From the NCBI RefSeq assembly GCF_021531255.1, contig NZ_JAFBIO010000016.1, positions 1-41,127 of the forward strand: DNA of 41,127 nucleotides. Reading direction: 5' to 3'. A model generated the notes under the pieces. The model was not told the DNA's origin, did not search any database, and worked only from the letters and a program-made list of their open reading frames with translations. Below, piece by piece: positions 1-7,496 of the stretch. Numbering within the stretch: position 1 is the first letter of the stretch; every line of letters begins with the position of its first letter. The translations under genes were made by a program, and so were the position numbers. This stretch comes from Allofournierella massiliensis (GTDB lineage Bacteria > Bacillota > Clostridia > Oscillospirales > Ruminococcaceae).

Positions 1-365
1 GGGGAAGGAGCGGGGGTTTCGGCAGGGCCGCTCACGGTGATTTCCTGCGCGGTGGAAAGTTCCTTGTCGCCATCGGTTTTAAAAATAATGGTAACCGAAG
101 TCTGGCCCGCCTTCAGCTTTTCACCCTTTTTGGGGTCGGGCTGGAAGGAGATGCGATTGTCGGTGGCGGCGATTTCGGTGGTATTGCCGCTGGTATCGAT
201 GGACTGCAGCCGCATACCGGCAGGGTCAAAGGTGTCGCCCTCGGCGTAGGATGTTTTGTGGGGAGGGGTAATCACCTTGATTTCCTTTTCATTGGCCGCA
301 AAGCAGGGCACGGCCAGGCTGAGAGCCAGGGCAAAAACCAGGAGAAGGCTTGCGAGTTTTTTCAT
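1..365 (-). CDS. Secreted bacterial Ig-like domain protein, N-terminal part (runs off window)
   Basis: Read on the minus strand, an open frame starts with ATG at 365-363 and stays open to the window edge (121 codons visible). It begins with a signal peptide: MKK, a Leu/Ala/Val-rich core, then PCFA as a likely cleavage site near residue 23. What follows resembles a bacterial Ig-like repeat, with the pattern Tyr-x-Glu-Gly-Asp-x-Phe-Asp near residues 40-47 and alternating beta-strand-like segments, then a Pro-rich stretch (PAETPAPSP) at the edge. The start codon overlaps the stop of the upstream ABC ATPase gene in an ATGA arrangement, so the two are translationally coupled. It is probably an exported part or partner of that transporter, perhaps with a permease further on. 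The function is not known. Confidence 0.7.
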   Translation of the reverse strand, partial: MKKLASLLLVFALALSLAVPCFAANEKEIKVITPPHKTSYAEGDTFDPAGMRLQSIDTSGNTTEIAATDNRISFQPDPKKGEKLKAGQTSVTIIFKTDGDKELSTAQEITVSGPAETPAPS

Positions 366-1144
366 GTCGATTCGTCCTCTTTCTGTTTACTTTGGCCCTC
401 GGGGCCGTCATACAGCCCGGCGAAAAGTTCCCGCCGGTTCTTTTCCACAATCTGGGGCGGTTCCAGCACATCGCTGAGAACCCGGCCGTCCTGGATGGTG
501 ATCACCCGGTCGGCGCAGCCGGCCAGCCGCGGCTCGTGGGTAACCATCACAAAGGTGATGCCCGCTTCCTTGGCCATCTGCAGCATCTGGTACAGCACCT
601 GCTTGGTGGTGGCAGTATCCAGGTTGCCGGTGGGCTCGTCCGCAAAGATGACCCGGGGCCGGGCCACAAAGGCGCGGGCAATGCCCACCCGCTGCTGCTG
701 GCCGCCGCTCATCTCGGTGGGCTTATGGCCCGCCCGCTTGGCAAGGCCCATCTTGGCCAGTTCCTGGCGGGCCATTTCCATCCGCTGTTTCTGGCCCACG
801 CCCTTGAACATCAGGGGCATGGCCACGTTTTCGGCCGCCGTCAGGCTGGGCAGCAGGTTGTAGCTCTGGAAGATGAATCCCAGATGCGCCTGCCGGAACT
901 TGGCCAGCTCGCTCTCGCTCATGGCGCTGATCTCGTGTTTTCCTATGTACACCTGGCCGCGGGTGGGCTTTTCCAGCCCGGCCAGCTGGTTCAGCAGGGT
1001 GGATTTACCGCTGCCCGAGGTACCTACGATACAGCACATCTCCCCCGGCTCGATGGCTATGTTCACATTGTCCAGTGCCACGACCTTTTCGTGACCCACG
1101 CGGTAGACTTTTCGCAGCCCCTCTGTACGGATGATGGGCGGCAT
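362..1144 (-). CDS. ABC transporter ATP-binding protein (MacB/LolD/FtsE-like)
   Basis: This is a single ATPase domain of 260 aa. It has the Walker A motif GTSGSGKST, the Q-loop in FIFQSYNLLPSLTAAENV, the signature MSGGQQQRVGIARA and the Walker B FADEPTGNLDT. These are hallmarks of the MacB/LolD/lipoprotein-export type, which works with FtsX-like permeases rather than solute importers. The ATG at 1144-1142 was chosen because GGAAGGAAG lies just upstream and the protein then starts MPPIIRTEGLRKVY, as in relatives; a longer in-frame start at 1222 would add an unrelated 26 residues. An acidic and Gln/Lys-rich C-terminal tail of about 30 residues extends past the domain. The stop overlaps the start of the secreted Ig-like protein downstream. 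The permease is expected outside the window. Confidence 0.9.
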   Translation of the reverse strand: MPPIIRTEGLRKVYRVGHEKVVALDNVNIAIEPGEMCCIVGTSGSGKSTLLNQLAGLEKPTRGQVYIGKHEISAMSESELAKFRQAHLGFIFQSYNLLPSLTAAENVAMPLMFKGVGQKQRMEMARQELAKMGLAKRAGHKPTEMSGGQQQRVGIARAFVARPRVIFADEPTGNLDTATTKQVLYQMLQMAKEAGITFVMVTHEPRLAGCADRVITIQDGRVLSDVLEPPQIVEKNRRELFAGLYDGPEGQSKQKEDEST

Positions 1145-1237
1145 GGCTTCACTTCCTTCCCGATATCCGGCTGTTTTGCAACGGCCCCGGTTTGCATATC
1201 TCATATTTATAATACGAAACATGGGTGCGGATTTATT

Positions 1238-1260
1238 TCAGAATTTGCAAAAAATTCTGA
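1238..1260. promoter_or_regulatory. Perfect 9-bp inverted repeat, possible operator
   Basis: TCAGAATTT and AAATTCTGA form perfect arms separated by GCAAA. The site lies between the divergent ABC ATPase and hemolysin III genes, about 95 bases upstream of the ATPase start and 80 bases from the promoter of the other gene. It has no U tract, so a dimeric repressor site is more likely than a terminator. No regulator gene is adjacent. Confidence 0.35.
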
Positions 1261-1338
1261 GACGGATAAAAGATGCGCAAAAAAGCCCGATTCTTCCTTG
1301 AAAAAGGGGAAAAATGGGTGAAAAACGGCCCCGCTTGA

Positions 1339-1367
1339 TTGACAATGCGGGCAAATGGGAATAATAT
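1339..1367 (+). promoter_or_regulatory. Sigma-A type promoter for the hemolysin III gene
   Basis: TTGACA at 1339-1344 and TAATAT at 1362-1367 are separated by 17 bases, close to the consensus. The predicted start of transcription is near 1374, about 55 bases before the ATG at 1430. Confidence 0.75.
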
Positions 1368-1429
1368 GGTATTGAAAACCATGTAATACGATAAGAAAAA
1401 ACGCATAAAAGGGCGAAGGAGGGATCTCG

Positions 1430-2116
1430 ATGGGCTGGAGAGATACGGAAGACGGGCGCCGGGAACTGGTGTTCCGGGTCAAAGACCCCATCAGCGCCCT
1501 GACCCATTTTTTGGGCCTGCTGGCGGCTTTGGCAGGGGGATTTCCCCTTCTCATCCGGGCAGCCCTGCATGGGCGGGACCTGGCGGACCTGCTGAGCCTG
1601 GCGGCCTTTGTGGGCGGGCTGATCCTGCTGTATGGGGCTTCCAGTGCCTACCATACCTTTACCCTCAGCCTGGCCGGCATCAAGCGACTGAAAAAGCTGG
1701 ACCACGCCATGATCTATCTGCTCATTGCAGGCAGCTATGCCCCGGTCTGCCGCCTGGGCATCGGGGGCGAGACCGGCACCCGGCTGCTGGCGGTGGTGAG
1801 TCTTCTGGCCCTGGCGGGCTGCGCTGTCACCCTCTTCTGGGTGGATTGCCCCAAGTGGGTTTCTTCCCTATTATATATAGGCTTGGGCTGGGCCTGCGTT
1901 TTTGCCCTGCCCCAGATCATGTCCAGGCTGGCGGGCATCCCTCTGGCGCTGCTGGCCGGGGGCGGCATCCTGTACACGGTGGGGGGCGTGATCTATGCGC
2001 TGCATATCCCCCTGCCCTGTGCCCGGCCGGGTTTCGGCAACCACGAGGTGTTCCACCTCTTTGTGCTGGCGGGCAGCCTGTGCCACTATCTCATGATCTT
2101 TTTCTACCTGGCCTGA
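1430..2116 (+). CDS. trhA: Hemolysin III / TrhA family membrane protein
   Basis: This 228-aa protein has seven predicted membrane segments and belongs to the HlyIII group, related to the PAQR receptors. The family's metal-site motifs are present: SSAYHT in the second helix, LDHAMIYLLIAGSYAP in the third, and HEVFHLFVLAGSLCHY in the last, supplying the conserved Ser, Asp and His residues. Despite the name, bacterial members are usually linked to membrane lipid balance or fluidity rather than proven hemolysis. AAGGAGGG sits 6 bases before the ATG. The gene stands alone, with its own promoter and a converging gene downstream. Length is normal for the family (about 210-230 aa). Confidence 0.9.
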   Translation: MGWRDTEDGRRELVFRVKDPISALTHFLGLLAALAGGFPLLIRAALHGRDLADLLSLAAFVGGLILLYGASSAYHTFTLSLAGIKRLKKLDHAMIYLLIAGSYAPVCRLGIGGETGTRLLAVVSLLALAGCAVTLFWVDCPKWVSSLLYIGLGWACVFALPQIMSRLAGIPLALLAGGGILYTVGGVIYALHIPLPCARPGFGNHEVFHLFVLAGSLCHYLMIFFYLA

Positions 2117-2150
2117 ATGGGCCGGGGCGCGGCTGTGCCGGGCAAGGGCT

Positions 2151-2624
2151 TCAGGGCTTTTGGCGGCACAGCCGTTCTTTTTCTTTCAGCATCTGCTGCA
2201 CCTCGGTCAGCTCGCAGTGGTAATCCCCCTCGCCGCTGCGCTTGTAGGTGCCCTGCAGCACATAGGGACCCACATATACCGGCTTTTGCCGGGCAGAGGC
2301 GGCGGGCACCTCCATCACCACCACCCGGCGGCCTTCCTCTTCCAGGACATACAGATCTTCCCGGGTGAGGACGTTGACCCCCACCTGCTCCGGGTCGTTG
2401 AGGGCCTGCCAGAGTTGTTCAATCATCCCTTCCGGGTCGGCCAGGCCGCTGATCTCCAGGGAATGGTCGGGGTTTTCCCGCACCCCTAAAAGGATGTAGC
2501 CGCCATCGGTGTTGGCAAAGGCGGAATAGGTCTCCCACAGACTTTCCGGCAGACCGCCGGCCGCCAGTTTGGCTTCCAGCCGGTTGGATTCCCGGCAGGC
2601 CTCGATATGGCTCAGATCGATCAT
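2151..2624 (-). CDS. Short AlbA_2 (Schlafen-type) domain protein
   Basis: The protein is 157 aa. Residues 10-100 match the AlbA_2 pattern found at the N terminus of many 'putative DNA-binding/ATP-binding' regulators: E-S-N-R-L-E-A-K, then FANTDGGYILLGVRE, then a segment ending VVVMEVPAA. Full-length relatives run to 400-550 aa with helicase-like or HTH parts; this one stops after the AlbA_2 core and a short charged tail, so it is a stand-alone domain. The start overlaps the stop of the HAD gene (ATGA), and GAGGG lies immediately before it, implying translational coupling. The role is unknown; nucleic acid binding or RNase-like activity is known for some Schlafen-type domains but cannot be read from this sequence. 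Confidence 0.7.
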   Translation of the reverse strand: MIDLSHIEACRESNRLEAKLAAGGLPESLWETYSAFANTDGGYILLGVRENPDHSLEISGLADPEGMIEQLWQALNDPEQVGVNVLTREDLYVLEEEGRRVVVMEVPAASARQKPVYVGPYVLQGTYKRSGEGDYHCELTEVQQMLKEKERLCRQKP

Positions 2625-3277
2625 CCCTCATACCTCTCGATAAAATCAGGCACCTGGCCCAGGTCTTCCAGACAGCCGGAACAGAGAGAGAGCAGTTCCG
2701 GGGTGGGCTGGCTCAGGTCCGGGATCATGACGGTGACGCAGCCGGCGGCTGCCCCGGCCCGGACCCCGTTGAAGCTGTCCTCCAGTACCAGGCAGTTCCC
2801 GGGCGCAAGGCCCAGCTGACGGGCCGCCAGAAGGAAAATATCGGGGGCGGGCTTGCCGTGTTCCACCTGATCGCCGGTGACCACCTTCCGGAAATATTCC
2901 TCCACCCCGGCGGTGCGCAGGTTGCGTTCCACCAGGCTGCGGTAGGTGCTGCTGGCCACTGCCGCGGGCAGCCCCCGGGCCTTGAGCCAGGCCAGCAGCT
3001 CATCCAGCCCCTTCTTCTTGGGCACGGTGGTTTTCAGGTATTCATCCACATATTCATAGCACCGGCGGCAGAAGGCCTGGGCGTCCAGTTCCTCGCCGTA
3101 ATACCGGCGCACGCAGGCCAGCATCTTTTCCCCGCTGGAACCCCGCACCGCCTGGACGAATTCCTCTTTCCGGGGAATGCCGTAATCCCGGCAGGCGTCG
3201 GTCCAGTAGTGGGAAAAGAGCCGCTCGGTATCGAACATCAGCCCGTCCATATCAAAAATCACACCTTGGATCTTCAT
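2621..3277 (-). CDS. HAD-IA family phosphatase / beta-phosphoglucomutase-like
   Basis: This 218-aa haloacid dehalogenase-like hydrolase opens with the nucleophile motif FDMDGLMFDTE (two catalytic Asp residues). The helical cap lies at roughly residues 18-85, followed by motif II (VASST), motif III Lys in HGKPAPDIF, and the acid motif VLEDSFNGVRAG. The DTE following the nucleophile and the cap type are those of the beta-phosphoglucomutase/phosphoglycolate phosphatase branch. The substrate is probably a small phosphorylated metabolite and cannot be named. The gene lies 34 bases after the panE-like gene and overlaps the AlbA_2 gene, so the three form a minus-strand operon. Confidence 0.88.
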   Translation of the reverse strand: MKIQGVIFDMDGLMFDTERLFSHYWTDACRDYGIPRKEEFVQAVRGSSGEKMLACVRRYYGEELDAQAFCRRCYEYVDEYLKTTVPKKKGLDELLAWLKARGLPAAVASSTYRSLVERNLRTAGVEEYFRKVVTGDQVEHGKPAPDIFLLAARQLGLAPGNCLVLEDSFNGVRAGAAAGCVTVMIPDLSQPTPELLSLCSGCLEDLGQVPDFIERYEG

Positions 3278-3311
3278 GCAAAAGCCTCTCCTTTGTGGGG
3301 GCCTGGGCCCT

Positions 3312-4223
3312 TCAGTAAGCCGCTTCCATCTCCCGGACGCGGCGCAGGAAAAATTCGTTGCAGGGGACGGCCAGCCCGTGCCGGCGGGCCAGGCGGATCA
3401 CCGTGCCCGCAAACAGGTCCACCTCGGATTTTCGGTGGGCCAGGGCGTCCTGGCGCATGCTGGGGTAGCCGTTGGGGTCCAGGGTGCGCAGGATCTTGAG
3501 ATAATTCTCGTAATCCTCCTGGGTCAGGCGCACCCCCTCCTTTTGGGCCAGGGCAATCACCTCCTGCATGGCGCCGCTCATCATCCGGAAATATTCCGGG
3601 GTATCCAGCGCGCCCTGGTAGGTGGTCTCAAAGACCATGCAGGTCTGGTTGATGCCCACGTTCAGCAGGAATTTGGCCCACATGGCCCGGCGGATATCCT
3701 CCTCCACCGAGTGGGGCAGGCCGATCCGCTCAAAAAATTCCCGCACCGCTTCCAGCGCCGGCTGCTGGCGGGGGCTGACCGCCCCGATCTGGAGCCGTCC
3801 TTTCTGGGTATAGCGCAGATCGGTGCCATCGCGCATGGCGTCCATCCCGATGGCCACGCACCAGACCAGGTTCTCGTCCCCGAAATGGCAGGCAATGGCC
3901 TCTTCGCTGGTGATGCCGTTCATTACCGAGAGCAGCACGGTATGGGGCCCCACCAGAGGGGCCATTTCTTCCAGCGCCTCTTCCAGGCCGGTTTGCTTGG
4001 TGGCGATAATCACCAGGTCGGCAGGCCCGGCCTGGCTGTACTCCGTCATGGGAAATTCCTGGGGCTGGCCGTTGATGGTATAGCGGTCCCGCCGGTGCTT
4101 TTCCAGCCGGGGGGCGTCCATCACAAAGCAGACCGAGCCGGGCCCGGCAGCCTGCTGGATATGCTGGCCATACAAAAGGCCCAGGGCCCCCATGCCCACA
4201 ATGGCGGTGTGTTGGATCTTCAT
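3312..4223 (-). CDS. panE: 2-dehydropantoate 2-reductase (ketopantoate reductase)
   Basis: This 303-aa ApbA/PanE family oxidoreductase would reduce ketopantoate to pantoate with NADPH in pantothenate synthesis. It has the Rossmann motif GMGALG near residue 11, the TKQ motif after the second strand, and the Lys/Asn pair in WAKFLLNVGINQ that fits the catalytic Lys and Asn of E. coli PanE. AAGGAGG lies 6 bases before the ATG. It heads the minus-strand operon with the HAD and AlbA_2 genes and is divergent from ilvE, which shares the ketoisovalerate branch point; this supports, but does not prove, the pantothenate role. A second, more distant homologue lies at 18618-19661, and family members can act on other 2-keto acids. 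Confidence 0.82.
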   Translation of the reverse strand: MKIQHTAIVGMGALGLLYGQHIQQAAGPGSVCFVMDAPRLEKHRRDRYTINGQPQEFPMTEYSQAGPADLVIIATKQTGLEEALEEMAPLVGPHTVLLSVMNGITSEEAIACHFGDENLVWCVAIGMDAMRDGTDLRYTQKGRLQIGAVSPRQQPALEAVREFFERIGLPHSVEEDIRRAMWAKFLLNVGINQTCMVFETTYQGALDTPEYFRMMSGAMQEVIALAQKEGVRLTQEDYENYLKILRTLDPNGYPSMRQDALAHRKSEVDLFAGTVIRLARRHGLAVPCNEFFLRRVREMEAAY

Positions 4224-4285
4224 AAAAACCTCCTTGCCCTTTCCCTGGGGAAAAGGCCCGCCGGCAAAAGGCGGCGTCTTTTTTT

Positions 4286-4294
4286 ATTATACCA
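4286..4294 (-). promoter_or_regulatory. Extended -10 promoter for the panE-like operon
   Basis: On the minus strand TGGTATAAT (4294 to 4286) is a perfect extended -10 element, about 65 bases upstream of the panE start. No convincing -35 is seen at the usual distance (TCCTGC at 17 bases). Confidence 0.5.
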
Positions 4295-4369
4295 TATCCC
4301 GGGCCGGGGCAGGAGGGAAAAACAGGGGAAAAATACCCGGCGGCGAAAAGAATTTGTGGGAAAAAGCGC

Positions 4370-4398
4370 TTGTCAGGGAAAGAAAGAGGAACTATAAT
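4370..4398 (+). promoter_or_regulatory. Promoter for ilvE
   Basis: TTGTCA at 4370-4375 and TATAAT at 4393-4398 are 17 bases apart. Transcription would start near 4405, giving a leader of about 100 bases before the ilvE ATG. Confidence 0.75.
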
Positions 4399-4409
4399 AA
4401 GGGGCAGCA

Positions 4410-4463
4410 GGACAGCGGCCTGCCGTACGACCGCAGGAGAGAACGATCGGGGGGCTGCTGTCC
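4410..4463 (+). other. Structured ilvE leader (nested hairpin), no known class
   Basis: GGACAGC (4410-4416) can pair with GCTGTCC (4457-4463), enclosing a smaller hairpin CCTGC (4419-4423) with GCAGG (4433-4437). No terminator U tract, T-box motif or known riboswitch core is visible. It may be a stability element or an unrecognised control leader. Confidence 0.3.
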
Positions 4464-4504
4464 AAAGCGTGTTTCTGAACAAGACAGAAAAGAGGATTAT
4501 CATC

Positions 4505-5575
4505 ATGCTGAACATCCGTATTGAAAAAACGACCTGTCCGAAGGCGAAGCCCGCCGACGAGACCAAGCTGGGCTTCGGCAAGATTTTTACCGATCACATG
4601 TTTGTGATGGATTACGCAGAGGGCAAGGGCTGGCATGACCCCCGCATTGTGCCCTATGGCCCCTTCAGCCTGGACCCCGCCACCGTGGTCTTCCACTATG
4701 CCCAGGAGCTGTTCGAGGGCATGAAGGCCTACCGCACCGCCGAGGGCAAGATCCAGCTGTTCCGCCCCGACTGCAACGCCAACCGCTTTATTGACGGCTG
4801 CAACCGCATGGGCATTCCTCCCATCCCCGCCGAGGACTTCATCCAGGCTGTGGAAGAGCTGGTTCGGGTGGAAAAGGACTGGGTGCCCCATACCGACGGT
4901 GCCAGCCTGTACATCCGCCCCTATGTGTTTGCCACCGATGTGGGCCTGGGCGTGCATGCCTCCAAGAACTACACCTTTGCCATCATCACCGCTCCCTCCG
5001 GCGCCTACTATGCCGAGGGCATCAACCCGGTGAAGATTTATGTGGAAGATGACTACATCCGTGCCGCCCCGGGCCTGACCGGCGCCGTGAAGTGCGGCGG
5101 CAACTACGCTGCCTCCATCAAGGCCGGCGAGCTGGCCGAGGAGAAGGGCTATGCCCAGGTGCTCTGGCTGGACGGCGTGGAGAAGAAGTACGTGGAAGAA
5201 GTGGGCAGCATGAACATCATGTTCAAGATCGACGGTAAGATCTACACCGCTGCCTGCGTGGGCACCGTGCTGCCCGGCGTCACCCGCCGCAGCATCATCG
5301 AGCTGTGCAAGGACTGGGGCTATGAGGTCATCGAGGGCAAGCTGGCCATCGCCGACATCATGCAGGCCGGCCGGGACGGCAAGCTGGAAGAGGTCTTCGG
5401 CACCGGCACCGCCGCGGTGGTCAGCCCGGTGAAGGAGCTCACCTGGAAGGGCGAGAGCGTGGATATCGGCGGCGGCAAGATCGGCCCCCTGACCCAGAAG
5501 CTCTACGATACCCTCACCGGCATCCAGTGGGGCAAGCTGCCCGACACCAAGGGCTGGATCGTGCCTGTGGAATAA
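4505..5575 (+). CDS. ilvE: Branched-chain amino acid aminotransferase
   Basis: This 356-aa fold-type IV PLP aminotransferase interconverts Leu, Ile and Val with their 2-keto acids using glutamate/2-ketoglutarate. Visible family marks are LFEGMKAYR near residue 75, SLYIRPYVF, and the PLP lysine in GAVKCGGNYA (about K196), followed by EEVGSMNIMF and the phosphate-binding GTGTAAVVSPV. The length and layout fit the long (about 340-360 aa) BCAT type. The ATG at 4505 was chosen because AGAGGA lies 8 bases before it and MLNIRIEKT begins the conserved fold; an upstream in-frame ATG at 4370 falls on the -35 box. A strong terminator follows, so it is a single-gene transcript. Confidence 0.95.
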   Translation: MLNIRIEKTTCPKAKPADETKLGFGKIFTDHMFVMDYAEGKGWHDPRIVPYGPFSLDPATVVFHYAQELFEGMKAYRTAEGKIQLFRPDCNANRFIDGCNRMGIPPIPAEDFIQAVEELVRVEKDWVPHTDGASLYIRPYVFATDVGLGVHASKNYTFAIITAPSGAYYAEGINPVKIYVEDDYIRAAPGLTGAVKCGGNYAASIKAGELAEEKGYAQVLWLDGVEKKYVEEVGSMNIMFKIDGKIYTAACVGTVLPGVTRRSIIELCKDWGYEVIEGKLAIADIMQAGRDGKLEEVFGTGTAAVVSPVKELTWKGESVDIGGGKIGPLTQKLYDTLTGIQWGKLPDTKGWIVPVE

Positions 5576-5590
5576 GAACTGTACCCATCC

Positions 5591-5624
5591 AAAAGAGGGG
5601 ACGCCCGGCGCCCCCTCTTTTTCT
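5591..5624 (+). terminator. Intrinsic terminator after ilvE
   Basis: AAGAGGGG (5593-5600) pairs with CCCCTCTT (5612-5619) around an 11-base GC-rich loop, followed by a run of T residues. Confidence 0.85.
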
Positions 5625-5745
5625 TTGCGCATAGGGCCAAAAAAGCGGAAAAGCCGTGCGCAGGGCGGCAGGGTATAGTATAATAAGCAGGAATACGGCG
5701 GTTTTGAGGGCCGCAGCGCCCGCCTGGGCGGATAAAGGAGAAATT

Positions 5746-7098
5746 ATGGCAAGCAATCACAAAAAAGAGGGGCAGCCGGGAGTGTTCCATAAAAACGGCG
5801 GCTTCAAAAGCGGACTGGGCTTTGTGCTGGCCTGCGTGGGCTCGGCAGTGGGTATGGGTAATATCTGGATGTTCCCCTATCGGCTGGGCCAGTACGGCGG
5901 AGGGGCCTTCTTCATCCCTTACCTGTTCTTTGTAGTCCTGTTCGGGCTGGTGGGCCTTTCGGCGGAATTCGCCATCGGCCGGCTGGCAGGCACCGGCACC
6001 TTGGGCGCCTATGAATATTGCTGGAACCGGATCGGCAAGGGCCGGCTGGGCTATTGGCTGGGCTGGATCCCCCTGCTGGGCAGCCTGGGCATCGCCATCG
6101 GCTACGCCATCATCGTGGGCTGGGTGGTGCGCAGCCTGGCGGGCAGCCTTACCGGCGAACTGCTCTGGGGCGACGCAGCGGAATTTTTCGCCCAGGGCAC
6201 CGGGGAATTCGGCAGCGTGGGCTGGCATACCCTGGTGGTGGCCATTTCGGCGGCCATCCTGATGTTCGGCGCCACCAAGGGCATCGAAAAGATCAACAAG
6301 GTACTGATGCCCGCCTTCTTTTTGCTGTTCGCCATCCTGGCGGTGCGGGTGGCCTTCCTGCCCGGCGCGGCCGAGGGCTACCGGTTTCTGCTCCAGCCGG
6401 ACTGGCAGGATCTGCTGGACCCCTATACCTGGGTCATGGCCATGGGCCAGGCCTTCTTCTCCCTGTCCATCACCGGCTCGGGGATGATCGTATACGGCAC
6501 CTATCTTTCCAAAAAAGAAGATATCCCCAAGGCCAGCATGCGCACGGCCCTGTTTGATACCCTGGCGGCGGTGCTGGCGGCCCTGGCCATCATGCCTGCG
6601 GTGTTCGCCTTTGGTATCGAGCCCAATTCGGGCCCCCCGCTCATGTTCATTACCCTGCCGGAAGTGTTCCGTCAGATGCCCATGGGCCAGCTGTTTGCGG
6701 TGCTGTTCTTTTTGTCGGTGATCTTTGCGGGCGTGACCAGCCTGATCAATATGTTCGAGGCAGTGAGCGAATCCCTGCAGACCCGTTTCGGCCTGGGCCG
6801 CAAGACGGCGGTATCACTCTGCGCGGTGCTGGCGCTGGCAGTGGGGCTGTTCCTGGAGCCGGAAGCCCGTGTGGGCGCCTGGATGGATTTTATTACCATT
6901 CTGGTGGTGCCCTTCGGCGCTGTGCTGGGGGCCGTTTCGGTCTATTATGTGCTGGGCTGGAAGCGGATCAAAGAGGAGATGGAGCTGGGCCGTCAGAAGC
7001 CCCTGAGCCCGGCTTTTGGTGCCCTGGCAAAATATCTGTACGTGCCCCTTTCTGCCCTGGTGTTCGTGCTGGGCATCCTGTGCGGGGGCATCGGCTGA
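5746..7098 (+). CDS. Sodium-dependent transporter, NSS/SNF family (YocR/YhdH type)
   Basis: This 450-aa protein has about 11 membrane segments and belongs to the neurotransmitter:sodium symporter family, which imports amino acids or related compounds with Na+. The first helix carries GSAVGMGNIWMFPYRLGQYG, the unwound sodium/substrate-binding segment; helix 6 has SLSITGSGMIVYGTYL. Where LeuT has the external-gate Arg, this protein has Met (NIWMFP), as I recall for the uncharacterised YocR-like subgroup. AAAGGAG 5 bases before the ATG at 5746 decides the start. A TATAAT at 5679-5684 may be its -10 element, but no good -35 is present. It lies directly before the glycine-riboswitch operon, yet is upstream of that riboswitch, so glycine transport is only a guess. 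Confidence 0.88.
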   Translation: MASNHKKEGQPGVFHKNGGFKSGLGFVLACVGSAVGMGNIWMFPYRLGQYGGGAFFIPYLFFVVLFGLVGLSAEFAIGRLAGTGTLGAYEYCWNRIGKGRLGYWLGWIPLLGSLGIAIGYAIIVGWVVRSLAGSLTGELLWGDAAEFFAQGTGEFGSVGWHTLVVAISAAILMFGATKGIEKINKVLMPAFFLLFAILAVRVAFLPGAAEGYRFLLQPDWQDLLDPYTWVMAMGQAFFSLSITGSGMIVYGTYLSKKEDIPKASMRTALFDTLAAVLAALAIMPAVFAFGIEPNSGPPLMFITLPEVFRQMPMGQLFAVLFFLSVIFAGVTSLINMFEAVSESLQTRFGLGRKTAVSLCAVLALAVGLFLEPEARVGAWMDFITILVVPFGAVLGAVSVYYVLGWKRIKEEMELGRQKPLSPAFGALAKYLYVPLSALVFVLGILCGGIG

Positions 7099-7223
7099 GT
7101 ACAGAATCGCAGCAGAACGGCTTTTTCCGAAAAGTTGTTTTCCAGTGAAAAACGAAAAAGATCGTTAAAAAATTGTGCACCTGGCTCAAAAAATGCCGGG
7201 AAAGTAAAATTTTTTAATGAGTC

Positions 7224-7251
7224 TTGACAGAAAATGCGGATGTGGTATAAT
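7224..7251 (+). promoter_or_regulatory. Promoter of the glycine cleavage operon
   Basis: A perfect TTGACA (7224-7229) and a perfect TATAAT (7246-7251) are separated by 16 bases, with a TGG extension before the -10. The short AT-rich stretch before it (7099-7223) holds nothing else I can recognise and shows no clear terminator for the symporter gene. Confidence 0.85.
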
Positions 7252-7278
7252 GGGACTGGCCTTAGGGAAAACTGAATA

Positions 7279-7430
7279 TTTTCGGATGAAGGGCTAGGGA
7301 GAGACCGCCTTGGGTGGCGGCGCCGAAGGGGAAAGCGGCAAGCTCTCAGGCAAACGGACCGGCCTGGACGAACCTCTGGAAAGCACATGGTTGCACCGAA
7401 GAAGCAAATCTTTCAGGTACAGATACAGAG
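7279..7430 (+). promoter_or_regulatory. Tandem glycine riboswitch
   Basis: Two aptamers lie in series. The first has GGGAGAGACC (from 7297), GCCGAAGGGG (7322-7331) and CTCTCAGGCAAACGGACC (7343-7360). The second has CTCTGGAAAG (from 7374), GCACCGAAGAAGCAA and CTTTCAGGT, closed by P1 CTCTG (7374-7378) with CAGAG (7426-7430). These match the conserved cores of the gcvT (RF00504-type) motif. The second aptamer is compact, with little or no P3b extension. The leader GGATGAAGG before aptamer 1 fits the known leader-linker kink-turn. Glycine binding usually turns gcv operons on by preventing termination at the hairpin that follows directly. Confidence 0.93.
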
Positions 7431-7461
7431 CGCGCAAGGAGTATTCCTTGCGCGCTTTTTT
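7430..7461 (+). terminator. Riboswitch-controlled terminator
   Basis: GCGCGCAAGGA (7430-7440) and TCCTTGCGCGC (7445-7455) form an 11-bp perfect stem with a GTAT loop and six T residues. The first base of the stem is the last base of aptamer-2 P1, so ligand-stabilised P1 competes with the base of the terminator. Confidence 0.92.
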
Positions 7462-7496
7462 CTTTGCAAAAGCAGGGAGAAAAGAAGGAGGGTATT

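Noticed and set aside
5674-5684. TATAGTATAAT as promoter of the NSS symporter
   Set aside because: The -10 is good, but no acceptable -35 or TG extension lies at the right distance, so it is mentioned in the gene entry only.
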